A stretch of DNA of 64,000 bases from Termitomyces sp. T153 (GCA_018296165.2 JACKQL020000010.1:682001-746000), one strand, 5' to 3'. Counted from the stretch's first letter, positions 12,780 through 24,719 are shown. The notes: generated by a model not told the origin, from the letters alone. Translations and numbers: made by a program.

Positions 12780-13340
12780 GCTAGGGCAGCTACAAGATAC
12801 GAAAAGATGCAAAGGCAAGTCAAACATATTCACATATTCGCTAACAATATGGCGGCAGTGACTGTCGAACCGAAACCGAAACCCGGCCAATCACACATGG
12901 TCAACATCACCCACACCGTACCAGAATACGAGGAACAACAGGAAATACTGAGGATAGCCGACAAACAGCTGGAAATGGGAGTGCTGCTGGAAACAAAGAA
13001 CGGACTTGGAGCAAAAGCGAAATTACTAGGGAAGACCGGCGTATTTACCAAATCGAGGAACCCACGGGCTCCGAGAAGCGAACCAACAGCAGAGGATGAA
13101 GACAATGACGAAGAAAAGGATAGATGGTGGACTAGAATGGAGAGGTACAGGGGAGAGGAGGAGACAGGAGCTGGAGAAAGGGAGGAAGACACGGAGGGGA
13201 ATTTGTGAAAGGATGGAAGGGGCGAGGTACCGACCCACACACCACGGGAGGTCAAGACACCCCGCGTACGCAAAGACTCTGGAAGAACGAATCATATTAG
13301 GACCCGCCACAATACACCAAGCATCCCGACTGAAATGACA
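12780..13340 (+). mobile_element. Possible LINE-type (non-LTR) RNase H relic
   Basis: A 133-residue reading frame from 12807 contains KHIHIFANNMAAVTVEPKP then KPGQSH. This resembles the RNase H domain of fungal LINE elements, where a strand reading IHIFADN-AA is followed by PKPGPGQ. The usual acidic residue of the ADN motif is Asn here (ANN). The later part, a hydrophilic Glu/Arg-rich run, does not follow the domain. No reverse transcriptase, poly-A tail or target-site duplication was identified, so only a fragment is claimed. Confidence 0.4.
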
Positions 13341-13796
13341 CCCAGTACCTCATATTCTACCCGAGTTTTTCGCGACATGACCGTGCCATACACCGGCCAC
13401 ACAAGATTCTGCGACGAGTTTTATTACCAAATACTATACAGGTAAAGACACATTGCAACGCCCATCAGTACTTACTAGAGTCACATTCTACCCCCACCTC
13501 TTACTCTTAGCCCTGTATTGTGGCTTGCCGGCAGCATAAACAGAGTTCATTCATTCATTTGAAATTGACGAGGGCTCGACTGAAAACCTTTGTCAGATCC
13601 GAGGCCATGAGAGGCTATATAGAGATAGTACATTCAATTAAAATAAATGAATACCTGGCAAATTAATTTGGAAAAACGGAGTACTGCAGTGGAGGGTGCA
13701 TCAGTGGCTGTCAATACAGACCAAACCCACACATCATAAGTCACAGCAAGTATTCCCCGGCCGGAGTATCCAGGCTTTTCATGTATGATGCGAGGG

Positions 13797-13968
13797 ATAC
13801 ATGAAAAACTCACTTTCGTTAGTTGATGCTCTCAAGATAGATGGCGTAGAGTCAGAAAGAGAGTGAGCACTGCGAGAAGGTGAAGTATGGACAATAAACA
13901 CACACATGGACAAGGAAATATATGAAAAACTCACTCTTTCGCTAGTCAAAATTCTCGAGATAGATGGC
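13797..13968. repeat. Imperfect 50-bp direct repeat, two copies
   Basis: 13797-13845 and 13918-13968 are near-copies. Both begin AT-C/T-ATGAAAAACTCACT, contain a TTTCG-TAGT core and end GAGATAGATGGC or AAGATAGATGGC. They are 121 bp apart. This may be the edge of a transposon remnant; no coding content is associated. Confidence 0.7.
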
Positions 13969-16083
13969 TACTAAGATGCCGTCAATAGAATTTGGAATTC
14001 AGTGAAAAGAAAGTGGGTTGTAAGCAAGGTATTGCTTACGAGTAAATAATCACAATAAATACTGGCACATCAGATTCAGTCAGATCCTATCACATCTAAA
14101 GCAAAACGCTCAGATCTTATCAGAGTGGGACCGGGTGACACTCTGTGACCTGTCGACTTTGACTTCGACTTGCGGCCAACTGCGCCGTAGGATACTGTTA
14201 CAGTCGGCACTTTCTGATATCTCAGCAAATACTGTGTTTCTCCCTATGTTTTTTTTGTCAGGTACTCTGTATTCTATAATAAAACATGTTTGCACTGAAC
14301 AATGACCCAGAGTTTGTCGAGTCCCTTCTTGACGTCGACTTGGGAGTTCGTCACTCTGTTGGTATTCGGCAAATCAGGTATAACAGATGCCGCCGTGACC
14401 ATACCGTGACAGATTTTGGCCAACACTTCTCATCTGTCACAAAGTCTCGAACAAAAATGTGAAGCTCCAGACAAAATATCAAATAAGGTTCTTCAAATTT
14501 TGAAGGTTATATGTGAAGGGCTACAAAAAAATGTATCTATGCTATTGTATGCAATGCTTATTTTTCTAATGTTTGCTTGAACACTGTAGCTGGTTGGGTT
14601 TCCCCACTATAGAGCTTGAATGACTGCTAGTTGCCAGAGCCACCTCTGAGAGCAATGGACCATAATGACCTAATGTGGTATGTTCTAGTGTATTGACCCA
14701 GATATGAAACATGACCTAGATATGAAACAGCATAGGGTAAAGGCTACCTACTTGTTGCAATTCTCCTCTAATTCTTTTATAAGTTATTTTTTGTAGTACC
14801 ATATATATCATACATAGATCCCTCAACTCAGATTCTATATATGTGAAGCCAACAAAAAGTAGTAAATATCAAACTTGTGAGGATGGTCAATTTTTGCTAT
14901 TTCATCTACTTTCATTTGTGTATTGTTGGAGTAGTATGGTCTATTTTTTCTCAAAATTCACATGTGAGTGAAAGCACATAATTATCTACTGATATAGCTT
15001 GATTTGAACATATATAATGCATATAAAAGGGAGAAGGCAAGCTTTGAATGACAGAAGAATGAATTGGTGTGACAAATATTCAAACTCAGCTTGCCACTCT
15101 TCACAAACTATGATGCCCAAAGTTTGGCAGGGTCACAGACCTGTCACATTTCATTTCATGGTTTCAAAATGACCCTTCGATTGAGATGTCTCTGGCATCC
15201 TTTCTCAAATGATAAACAATACAGAACTTGGCATACTCATACTTTTCACACTAGAGATGTAAGCTTTTCATTTTCCAAGAGATCTGTAAGATATTGGCAA
15301 GATATTGATGGAAGCCAAAGTCATCTAAAATACCATTTCATCAGTAGTCCAATTGGTTTGTTGTTGCAACTCCAATGTGTTTCATGTTAGACAGAAATAT
15401 TAATGCACTGCTGGTGTTGGAATCTATTTCCAGAAAGAAAAAAGGAATCAAAGAAATGTGTTATGCTATTTCTTTCCTGATATTTCTTGGAAAAATATGA
15501 TTGGCTGCCAGCAGCTTCCCAAACATAGTAATGTATTCCCCGAAGTCCAAATGGGAACAACGGTGTTTGTACAAGTTAATTGTATACAGCCTGTCATTGG
15601 TGCTTCCATAATAGAAACATCTAGAATTGTAAACATTCATACATAACATGACATGGTCAATGTTGACAGATAAGTTGGCACTTCCAAGTTATTAGAAGTT
15701 GACAGAGATCAGATTCTTCCAGTGAATGTACCATTTCAAACACTTCAGCACCCCTTATGACATGTGACCATTTTGCTGAAAATGATGGTTTTGGCACAGG
15801 CCTTTTTCGATGTGACTAGTGGCACCAAAAAATGATGGGGCCATGATAAATTGGTGTTTTAACCTGCACAAAGGCCCAGTCTGCCTGATTGCCAAGTGGC
15901 AGTTAAAGCTTTGGCATTTCTAAGCACAAAATATATCATTTTGATGGCCCATTAAAGATTTTGTTGGCCGAAAACAAGATATGATTTTTCGGCACTAGCA
16001 CTTGGAATGCTTGACATGCATGACATTTCGGCAAGTTTTGGGCCGTTCACGGCTGGCACTGGAACCTGCTTCCATTGGGAAAA

Positions 16084-16213
16084 TGAAAAAAGAAACCTGT
16101 CATATCATTTCTTTGACTGAATTTTCCTTTGGAAAAAGGCTTTTCCCATTGTTTAGGGCCTTTTTCTATTGGAAATACCCTGTTTAGAAATGGCATAACA
16201 GGTTTCTTTTTCA
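16084..16213. repeat. 130-bp imperfect palindrome (long hairpin)
   Basis: The outer arm 16084-16112 (TGAAAAAAGAAACCTGTCAT and continuing) pairs with 16185-16213. The inner arm 16122-16140 (TTTTCCTTTGGAAAAAGGC) pairs with 16158-16175. A loop of about 17 nt (16141-16157) lies between. The arms carry a few mismatches. The structure could be a MITE-like element or a foldback relic. Confidence 0.7.
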
Positions 16214-16534
16214 GTATTTTCTCAGAAACCACTATTGGCTGCCAGCAGTGCTGGTGATGTGTGACCTATTGAAGCAATTGAGATGGTGCAGTATTGGAAG
16301 CTTCTGGCTCTTGTGATTTGTGGAGAAATTTCAAAGTACATCCTGAATGCAAAGAAATTGTGCCTTGCAGATTTTTTGTGGGTCATCACTCACACCACGC
16401 TGATTTGACCTGGACTACAGTTGCGATATAAATATCCTTACGCATCACGGTACTCTGAAACGCGCCGACGGACAAACAATCTACTACAAAGTATGTAGTG
16501 TTCCCAATAACTATATGAACTACAATGAATAGAA

Positions 16535-17572
16535 CTACATTGCATCGTGATGGCAGTTGGGAGTTATAATTGAAAAGTTGATGAGCTTTGGAAAGATACT
16601 TCGTATGTTTGAGTCTAAACCCCCAATATTAAATCTGACCGTGAGTGTATCTAGTCTCGCAAATGTCCTACCCTGCAGGAAAGAGAAAAAAAGCGCCGCG
16701 GCCGCGCTATCTATGTCTGCCAACTCCAGAGAGCAGAGCTTCTCAGTCAGTAGTTTCTGTATCAGAGAGCTGTGACGCAGGAAATCAGCCGAGATCCTAC
16801 TGAGTTTTAGCAATACGAGGATGGATGGTTCAAGAGAGAGTATAGCCGGGTCATATGTCAGGAATGGCGCGCTAATACTGAGATGTGTAACGTTGGTCAT
16901 CGTGGGCACACATTGAACAGGAATGGTAGCGTATGTCCATGATTCCATCCGCTTCTCATCTAACAGCCAAAGATCGGTGTTTGCGATGCTCAGACTCCGT
17001 AAGCCGGAGAACTGGGAGCTATCCATCCGCCGAATTATTACTCCATCCAAAACGAGATGTCGAAATATTGTCGAGTTCAACCTGAACGGTCCGCAATGCA
17101 ACGTAGTCGCTGTATCAGACCTGACGAGTTCCATTGATTCTAGTCGAGGCAATGGAACCTGGGAAACCATTTTCGAAATGTGAAGGAGCGGAAAGAATGG
17201 AGAAACGACCGAAAAGCTTTTCCAGCGAGCGCTCTTGTCCATGACTAAGTGCATGGCCAATTCAAATGATGTGGAAAATCCATGGAACGGTAGGCCTCCC
17301 ATGTCTTCGGACACCCGAAATATGATCCGAAGGTTGCGCTCTGCAGAACGCTTGAGTACCGTTCGCGTCATTCCTGGCGAAGAGGTATGGCCGATGAATA
17401 TCTCGGTCCACAATGAAGAGTCGTCCAACGCGATGGCCCGCCACTGTGACGATACTCTGGAAATGATCATTCCGACTGCAACCCAGTGAGAGAGCCACTG
17501 GGCGTCACCGTCTTTGATCAGAGAGAAAATCCTTCGGAAGATATCTTCCACAAGATGACCTGAACTTGACAT
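16535..17572 (-). CDS. F-box-like protein
   Basis: Single-exon 345-residue protein. The N-terminal 50 residues follow the degenerate F-box seen in many mushroom proteins: VEDIFRRIFSLI, then ISRVSSQWRAIALDDSSLW. F-box proteins dock substrates to Skp1-Cullin ubiquitin ligases. The rest has leucine-rich strands (for example FRHLVLDGVIIRRM and LRSLSIANTDLWLLD) resembling irregular LRRs used for target binding. The usual coiled coil plus LP motif before the F-box is absent, so either the start is downstream of the true one or the copy is shortened. The gene lies between a repeat-like region and the Ran-binding gene. Substrate unknown. Confidence 0.72.
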   Translation of the reverse strand: MSSSGHLVEDIFRRIFSLIKDGDAQWLSHWVAVGMIISRVSSQWRAIALDDSSLWTEIFIGHTSSPGMTRTVLKRSAERNLRIIFRVSEDMGGLPFHGFSTSFELAMHLVMDKSARWKSFSVVSPFFPLLHISKMVSQVPLPRLESMELVRSDTATTLHCGPFRLNSTIFRHLVLDGVIIRRMDSSQFSGLRSLSIANTDLWLLDEKRMESWTYATIPVQCVPTMTNVTHLSISAPFLTYDPAILSLEPSILVLLKLSRISADFLRHSSLIQKLLTEKLCSLELADIDSAAAALFFSFLQGRTFARLDTLTVRFNIGGLDSNIRSIFPKLINFSIITPNCHHDAM

Positions 17573-18259
17573 GATTCGGAAATCGTGGCGTCCGGAGTAA
17601 ATGAACGCGGGCCTGCCAGTTTATAAGGGTGCGAGAACTTTGTACACAAAAATAAGTCATTCCCTCACATTGTGAGAATCGAACACTCACTAAGCATCGC
17701 GACTAAGTGTTCATGAACATGTCGCAGAAGCGAGAAAGTTAGACGGAAACGATGTCGAGAACGTCAATTTTGATAGGGGATCAGGCCATAAATAAGGTTC
17801 AATGAGATGAGATCCTGGCAGATGGCATACCATATACGTACACCGATGGACTCGGAGACGGTAGAAATTGCAGAGCCCCGCGACGTCATGATTTGTTGAA
17901 AGAAGTGAGCGTGGGTATGCATGATCAGATCGTGTTGTCCTCTGAACTCTGACAAAACCTTGAACCCATAAGGAAAAGTGACGCGATAATTTAAATCATG
18001 ATATACAGCGAGGCTACAGGGCTCATAAGAAATTGCGAGGGCGCACGGCAGTGCCTGACCCGGTAGCAATCCAAGTACCCGTCTTTCCAGACATATCTAT
18101 ATAGAGGCAAAAATGTCACTAAATGTCACTATGAGTGAAGAGAGGAGCGTACAAAGGAATCCCAGCGTCTTCCAACGAACGAAATGCTATACTATAAATA
18201 ATCCAAAATGGCCCAAGCAATGGACTGACCCAAATTCTCGTTCTACACGGTACACAATC
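17573..18259. other. Intergenic region, F-box / RanBD genes
   Basis: A 101-residue minus-strand frame (17764-18069) is present but has no recognisable motif and I do not call it. The 3' flank of the Ran-binding-domain gene and the promoter of the F-box gene lie here. Confidence 0.4.
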
Positions 18260-20042
18260 CTACGACTCGGTCTTCGCTTTGAGCCCCGGGCTCTTTAAAA
18301 ACGCCTCAACAAACTCCTTGAAGTCCTGCCTTGAACACGACCTTCCAGGCTTCCTCAGACGTCAAACGTCAATATTTTTCGACACACTTTTAGGACACGG
18401 AAAACGCACCTTAAGAGCATAAACCACGATTTCTAGCTCATCCTTATTTTCTACTGGCTCGGTAACAATGACGCGTAAGACCTTCTCGCTAGCATCGAAG
18501 GTGCAGCGGATTGATGGATGCAGGCGAATGTTCAGTGAGACTTGCCAAAGAGGTTCACGGCGGAACACTGATTTGCAAACAATTGGTATGAATGAGCTCG
18601 AACGCAAAGTTAAGAGCACTTACGCAATCGTTCGTCCAACGTAGTCTTGTCTGAAAGGAGTTTGAGGTGCCCTGGCATACCGTCCGAAAATGGTCTATCC
18701 CCGCGTTTCACAAACAACTTTACGCCTTTGATTTCTTGCTCAAGGTCTTCATTCTCTTCGCCAGTGAGGTCTAGAATTAATGGCATGTTTCAATGTCTAA
18801 TCATCAATGAAGAGGAATACACATACGTTCCACTTGCACCGTTTCTGAGGTCACGGCTGTTACCAGGGCATGTGACGAACTTCCCTCGGCATCGTTGTCA
18901 AATTCGTCGTTGAGGTTTTCTGCGAGATCCGGCTCAGACCAAGCAGGCTTCAAATTATCTGGCTTAGGAGATGCTGCCGAGAAGGGTGAGGTGCCTACGA
19001 ACGCCGAAAACGCGTTTGGAATAACAGTACACTGGGATTGTATAGCACAATCAGTCATATACATTTCAGAATCCATGAAGGTGTACTCACAGGCTGAAGG
19101 GATCTGGGCAGAGGAGACGACATGGTTGCCAATGATCCAAATACAACCTGCGATTTTCATGTCGTTAGCTAAAGTAAGCATGCGCCCATGCAACGGTAAA
19201 TGTACGTTCGGAGGTGTACTTGTTTGCTCGCTGGCGACGCGCGGTGAATCCTCCGGGGTGATCGGCGGGGGTGTAGTGGACGAAGAACCACCGTCCGATA
19301 GACTTCGAGGACTCTGGGGCGTCTACATGTTCTATAAATTTTAAAAAGTTTAGTTGTTGATTTGAGAAAGCTAACATCGGCAGAATCTTCGCAAGCTTCT
19401 ACTGTCGTTGGAGCTAGCGCCGTTTCAGCAACAACCTGCAGTGATGTTTTGAAGATATAAATCAGAATACGAAAATATCTACATACCTCTTGGGATTCGT
19501 TTTCCGAAGAGGGGGTCCTACTCCGTTTCTTAGGTGGATAGATCAACTCGAGGTTCTAGATAATACAGAGACATTGAATATAGATCGAAATCAACAAAGA
19601 TCACTTGCTAACACGAGGATATTCGGCCTCCTGGGATAATTGATGATCAAAATGAATCGGATGTGGTGGGTGCTAAAAATCACATACAGCGGAATCTTCG
19701 TGTTCGTCATCCCATGTTCGTTTCCGCTTCAAAGATGGCAATCGTGTCAGGATTTCCTTTGACCCATCTGAAGTCGCAGGATTTGATGACTTTTCATGAG
19801 CGGTATCGTCCTTTCTATCGTGCGTTTCCACTTCGGAGCGACTCGTGGATCCAGAATTAGATCCATCCTGGTTAATCGTCCGACTATCATGCACGACCAG
19901 AAGGATGATAAGCAATGAGTTCCATTTGATCGGGACGCGTACACGCAATTTTGACGTACGTATCGGAAACAGAGAATCTACGAGAACAGGCGTAACCAAC
20001 AGTAGCAGCAAAAGTAGCGAGTCCGTAGACTACGAGACTCAT
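18260..20042 (-). CDS. Ran-binding-domain protein (RanBP3/Yrb2-like) with hydrophobic N-terminus
   Basis: Multi-exon gene. The C-terminal Ran-binding domain (about 18770-18260) reads LTGEENEDLEQEIKGVKLFV, then GDRPFSDGMPGHLKLLSD, then (after an intron) FRREPLWQVSLNIRLHPS and ASEKVLRVIV. It ends with DFKEFVEAFLKSPGLKAKTE, in a last exon at 18325-18260 joined across intron 18409-18326. Such domains bind Ran-GTP in nuclear transport. Upstream exons are Ser/Pro-rich with basic clusters (SLKRKRTWDD; PPKKRSRTPSS), both possible nuclear localisation signals. The likely start at 20042 reads MSLVVYGLATFAATVGYACS then RRF, a hydrophobic segment with a basic stop, unlike soluble RanBP3/Yrb2. It shares a divergent promoter with the GH27 gene. 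The domain call is firm; the N-terminal exon assignment is less sure. Confidence 0.78.
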
Positions 20043-20639
20043 ATCGTTCGCAGCAGGAAACATAAGGACGAGCTCGTTGGAGAGATTATATGAAGCTATA
20101 CAACAACAAAAGTTCAAACTCGTACGACAAGCAATCAGATGAAAGGAAAACCCACGAATTCAAGAGACAAGGCCTAGCCAGAAATATGAGAGAAGGTATA
20201 GATTCACTGATACTCCGAGCCAGTTTTGTGGGCTTTCAAATGAAGTATCGCCTGACGTCAAGCACGATGCATATCGGCCTCGCTGTGTACACGAGTTTTG
20301 ATATCGCTCTAGTCAGGCATCGCCCCCTTCACACGTGTCACGGGTCGTTGTCTTGGGTCATGAGCAAAGCTGACTATGGCAGAGAGCTGACGGTTGCAGC
20401 ATAGTCAAGGGAAAATCTATGTATAGATTCGAAAGAAGAATTGCTGCAGTGAAGGTTCAAACGTTCACTGGACGAATGAGCGTGGTCACTACGTTGAACC
20501 TTTCAGCCGAATCACGTGGTAGTCAATTATGTCCTCGATCATAATTTGTCGTTAAGCGCCACGTGATGATGATGTCGACGGCGGCAAACCGTTGCAAGTC
20601 TTGAGCTTCTTATAATTATAAGTACATACTACTCGCACA
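20043..20639. promoter_or_regulatory. Divergent promoter region with an inverted repeat
   Basis: A 597-bp region lies between divergent start codons (20042 minus, 20640 plus). The near-palindromic pair GAAGGTTCAAACGT (20451-20464) and ACGTTGAACCTTTC (20490-20503) has a 25-nt spacer and could be a binding site for a dimeric factor or a hairpin. A TATA-like TATAATTATAAG lies about 30 bp before the GH27 ATG. Confidence 0.45.
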
Positions 20640-23545
20640 ATGGACTCCCAAGAACGTATGTGTTTCAACAGCTTCTCCCTTTTATCTCACCCATTTCCTG
20701 GAAAACACAGCGCTCCTGCCTCACCATGAGAACGGCGGGGAGTCCGACTCGGACACAGACCTTCGAGTCCGTCGGCAGAATTGTCACGGTGCGTTCAATA
20801 TCCACAAGTAGCCTCAGTATCCTTGCTCATCGTCTAACAGACGAGACTCATTTAAAGAAACTCTATAATTCCAAATTCACTCTCGTCCTCTCTTTCAAAA
20901 CCTTATTGCTAGTCGTAGCCGTGCTGTTGGTCGCCGCGCTCGCAGGCACGTTTATGTACCCGTATACGAACAGGAATAAGGACAAAGATACTGAGACGAG
21001 TCCAAGCTCACCAGAGACTCCAAATCAACATACCGTCGGGAAACTACCATGTGCGTTCGTGCTTGTGTTTTCTGCCGGCTGATGCTGATAGTGTTTCTGT
21101 GGACTCACACAAAAGTTATGGGTTATAACAGTACGTTCAATTTCTGCTTAGTAGGTTCGTGAACTTAGCAACCAATCAATGTGCAGCATGGAACGCATAC
21201 TACGTTTGTACATATCTCGCATACTCTTCTTCAAATTCGTTGAACTTTCCAGTAGTGCGATATTGATGAGAAAAAGGTCCTTGAAACAGCTCGACTTATG
21301 AAATCATTGGGACTCATCGTATGTTTCGACTCAATTTCTTCATTGCCTCCTGCGCCAACACATATAGGATGTCGGCTACGACCACATGAATTTGGACGAT
21401 TGTTATTCGGAAAAAGAACGCAGTCCATCTGGTGATATCGTTGCGAGTGAGTCCGCTTCCCTTTATACTCCACCAGCGGCGTTCATTTGCAACCCACAGA
21501 TAAGCAACGCTTCCCATCGGGGATGAACTATCTCACTGATCAACTGCACAAGCTTGGATTGTGAGTGTTTCACTTGATCAAGGTTTCCTTATTCATCACT
21601 GGATCTTCGATGATAGAAAAGCAGGAATAGTAGGTCTTGTACATCCCATGAGTATGGAAGCCTCACTTCTCCGCAGTATAGTGATTCCGGTTGGGTGACG
21701 TGCCAACGATATCCAGGATCCTTCCAGAACGAGGCAAGGTATGTGGAGATCATGATGTTCATTGATCATTTTATCGCTCACTGTACATACTTGTATTACA
21801 GAGACATAAAGCTCTTCCAAGACTGGGGCTTCGATCTGCTTAAGTACGCCTACCTCTCTTATTCCATCGAGTCTACTGACGACGTTCTTACAGATACGAT
21901 AATTGCGGCGGTACATTTGCATTTGATCCCTCTACCCTCTATGATGACTAAGGACATCTATGTCTTCCAGTTCCCTACGACAGCATCGTCAAAGAAGGAC
22001 TAATCGGAAGTGCTTAGCACCTTCATCCCCTCTCTGCCGCCCCTTACTAACGACGAACCCTTAGAATACACACGCATGGCAAAGGCGATCGATGACCTGT
22101 CAAAGTCGTCAGGAAAGCCTCCGATTTTGTTTTCGTTATGCGAGTGGGGCAGGGTGAGATTTTAATCGCTCACCCGTCTGCTATATACCCCTGGTTTTCT
22201 GACGAGATCCCCGCACTACAGGCACAGCCGTGGATATGGGCGCGGAACCTAGGACAGACATGGAGGGTCAGTGGTTCTCGGTCTATCCGGGACAGATTCT
22301 TGCTTACCTTCCCTACTTGTATATAAGACGACAGAAGATATTGGTAAGACTTCTGATACGTCATCTATATCACCTTCTCATACGATTAAAGGACCGGAAT
22401 GGTGGATACTAAGCAAAATCATCAATCGGTATTTTCGTTAACTCTCCCGACTTGCCAGTTGATTTGATGGCTGATTGCAGGAACTCGTTCATCGCATGGG
22501 CATCCGACTTCTACGGCCACAACGATATGGATATCGTAAGTGCTTCTGGCTGGCATTCTCCGTCCCCTTTGTCCGTTGACGCCCTCTATTGACAGCTCGA
22601 AGTGTACATCCCTTGAAATTATTACTTGTGCAAGCTCATTGGATAACTTATGCGTTCACAGCGGGAATGGTCAACTAACCTACGACGAAGCTAAATCGCA
22701 CTTTACAGCGTGGGCACTGATGAAGTCGCCTCTTCTTATCGTACGTCTTTACGACTATTTGACATCTGACTAGCTACCTACCTTTACCATAGTCCACCAA
22801 TGTGAGCCTAATAGTGACTACTGACATGCGTAATACTGACCAAATCTCCCTGTTAGTTGGCGTCCATCTCGAAACAGACTCTCGAGATCCTGAAGAACAA
22901 GGAGATCATTGCCATCAACCAGGACTCGGTCGTCGGAACGTCCATTATACCATTCAGATGGGGTATCAACGTGCGATTAATCCCTCGCGGTTTCAATATC
23001 TGTTTCTTACCGCCCTTCATACAGACTGCCTGGACGCATAACATAACCCATCCTGCACAATATTGGAGTGGACAAAGCCAAAACGGCACCGTGATCATGC
23101 TCGTACGCCCTACCCTCGTCTATGTCACCATCCTTACCTAACGTTGTTATTCAGCTTAACGTACTAGACCACCCCGCCAACATGTTCTTCAACCTGACAG
23201 AATCACCGTGGATACGTGCTGGGCGTCAGTATCACGTTCGGGTGCGTTCTCTTGCTATTTTTTTCAGCATAATATCGACCACATATATGCCATTAGGATC
23301 TATGGACCCACACCAACAACGGAACGGCCGTACGTAACTTCACCGCACACCAGGTCCCACCGCATGGCGTCGTGGCATTGCTGCTGACAGACGCGGGCGA
23401 CGAGCCAGCAGGGCTGTGGCCGCCTTGCGCACGCTTCGAGTGGTGCATGGATCAGAACGGAACGAGGCTCGATAATATCGGGTTCGGGGAGGGTAATGAG
23501 GATACGAGAAGGAGAAGGGGCTGGCCTGCGCTAGATGCGGTTTAG
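20640..23545 (+). CDS. GH27 alpha-galactosidase (melibiase) with N-terminal membrane anchor
   Basis: Hydrolyses terminal alpha-1,6-galactose from oligosaccharides or galactomannans. The catalytic barrel is read across many exons: MGYNTWNAYYCDIDEKKVLE, GYDHMNLDDCY, GFKAGIYSDAGWFTC, then the nucleophile motif KYDNCGG. KYDNCGG is rebuilt across an intron ending just before 21893, with nucleophile Asp intact. Later blocks are GKPPILFSLCEWGR, SFIAWASDFYGHNDMDILEV, GNGQLTYDEAKSHFTAWALM and ILKNKEIIAINQDSVVG. The C-terminal beta domain follows (NFTAHQVPPHGVVALLLTDA), with stop at 23543-23545. The spliced N-terminus is MDSQEPLLPHHE, then an acidic tail, a basic stretch, and one hydrophobic segment (SFKTLLLVVAVLLVAALAGT). 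This is a type II signal anchor in place of the usual cleavable signal peptide, suggesting an endomembrane or cell-surface enzyme. Confidence 0.88.
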
Positions 23546-24719
23546 TTCCGGCATCCTTGGTTTGTATTATGGTTCGTGTGTTTTTACGCTTGTAGTGTAA
23601 TGGACTTTATCCGCTATCTCTTGTCTGCTTACTTTTTGTGCAACTATAGAGAAATGTCTTTTCAGAGGCTTCATCACAATCACCAGACTGTTCACAAGGC
23701 AAACTCAGCATGCTGGATCTTGCAATGTGTCCATTAGCTACAGTTGTGGACAAGCAAAGTCCTTCAATTTGATATCTTAGGAATGATAATTTTTTGAGTG
23801 GAACTAAGTACAGGATCAGACTCAGAATGCTAAAATATGCCTAAAAACACATCTCCTGACTTTTTCCCACAAGAAATTGGGTACAGCCAAATTTTTGGTC
23901 AATTTCATATGTCTTCTAAGGCAGGGGCCAGGGCCTCCAAGTGTATCAGAGCAGCCCTTGAGATGGTACAATGACCCTTATACTTTTGCACAGCCCATGC
24001 AGCAGCTCTCCCCATCAAGCTAAGTTGGTATGCACACAAGAATCACCTAGATTGGTTTGCAAACCTGCACATGACATTGGTTGGGCATGTATTGAGTGCT
24101 TCAATAGCAGCTTGCTTTTAACAATTGAAGGATGGCTTTGGGACTTGCTGATACCTGTATTTTGTTCAGCCCCAATGCTGGAATTCAGATTAGCATTCAA
24201 TAATATATGTGATAAATGACTGATCATACCATTTCAATTGGGTTAAGCTCACAGTGGAATTTAGGTAAGAAGATGCATTTAGGATTATCTCCAGACCATC
24301 TCTCTGTCAAGGCTGTCAGGACCCATACCATTTCCCCCTTCCCTTCACCATTATCCAACCTCAGATTCTACACAGTCCCTCTCTGGATCTCAGCCACACC
24401 CCCAGATCTCAGCCACAGTCCTGTTTCAGCTACATCCAGGTTTTAGCCACCCATAGGACTGCTTTTCCTGTTCCAGATCATTTCTCCAGGCCCAGATCAC
24501 TTCCTCACTTCCACCTGTCCCAGATCACTTCCACTGGAAGTCAGCAAAAGGGAGGCATGGAATGAATGTGGAACACGTTTCCTGCTGACCTGTTGCAGTC
24601 ACATGTTTCATGCCTCCTAGATTCAAATCATATTCATGCATGGTATACAAGTGCTCTTTCTTGCATTACATTCTCTACTATATGCCTTTCTGTTAGTTTT
24701 ATTTTGTGGTCTTGCTTTG
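23546..24719. other. CpG-poor flank of the retroelement block
   Basis: From about 23640 CpG dinucleotides become rare and the sequence resembles the adjacent element. No gene is recognised. Around 24330-24540 there is a C-rich stretch with repeated CAGATCTCAGCCAC-like and CCAGATCACTTCC-like phrases, probably non-coding element sequence. Confidence 0.45.

Larger units (their letters stand above)
13341..16534. other. AT-rich, repeat-like region without a recognised gene
   Basis: From about 14450 the sequence becomes AT-rich and poor in CpG, like the decayed retroelement block further on. Short reading frames occur, for example on the minus strand 15461-15649 (62 aa, rich in Cys/Tyr/Asn). None has a domain I can name. 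It is probably an old transposon remnant. An imperfect palindrome at 16084-16213 is listed separately. Confidence 0.45.

Noticed and set aside
12830..13273. Minus-strand Ser/Pro-rich frame of 147 codons
   Set aside because: Low-complexity shadow of the Glu/Arg-rich plus-strand sequence; no signal peptide logic or family match.
17764..18069. 101-codon minus-strand frame
   Set aside because: No motif, no homology I recognise, and placement between two gene ends; probably chance.
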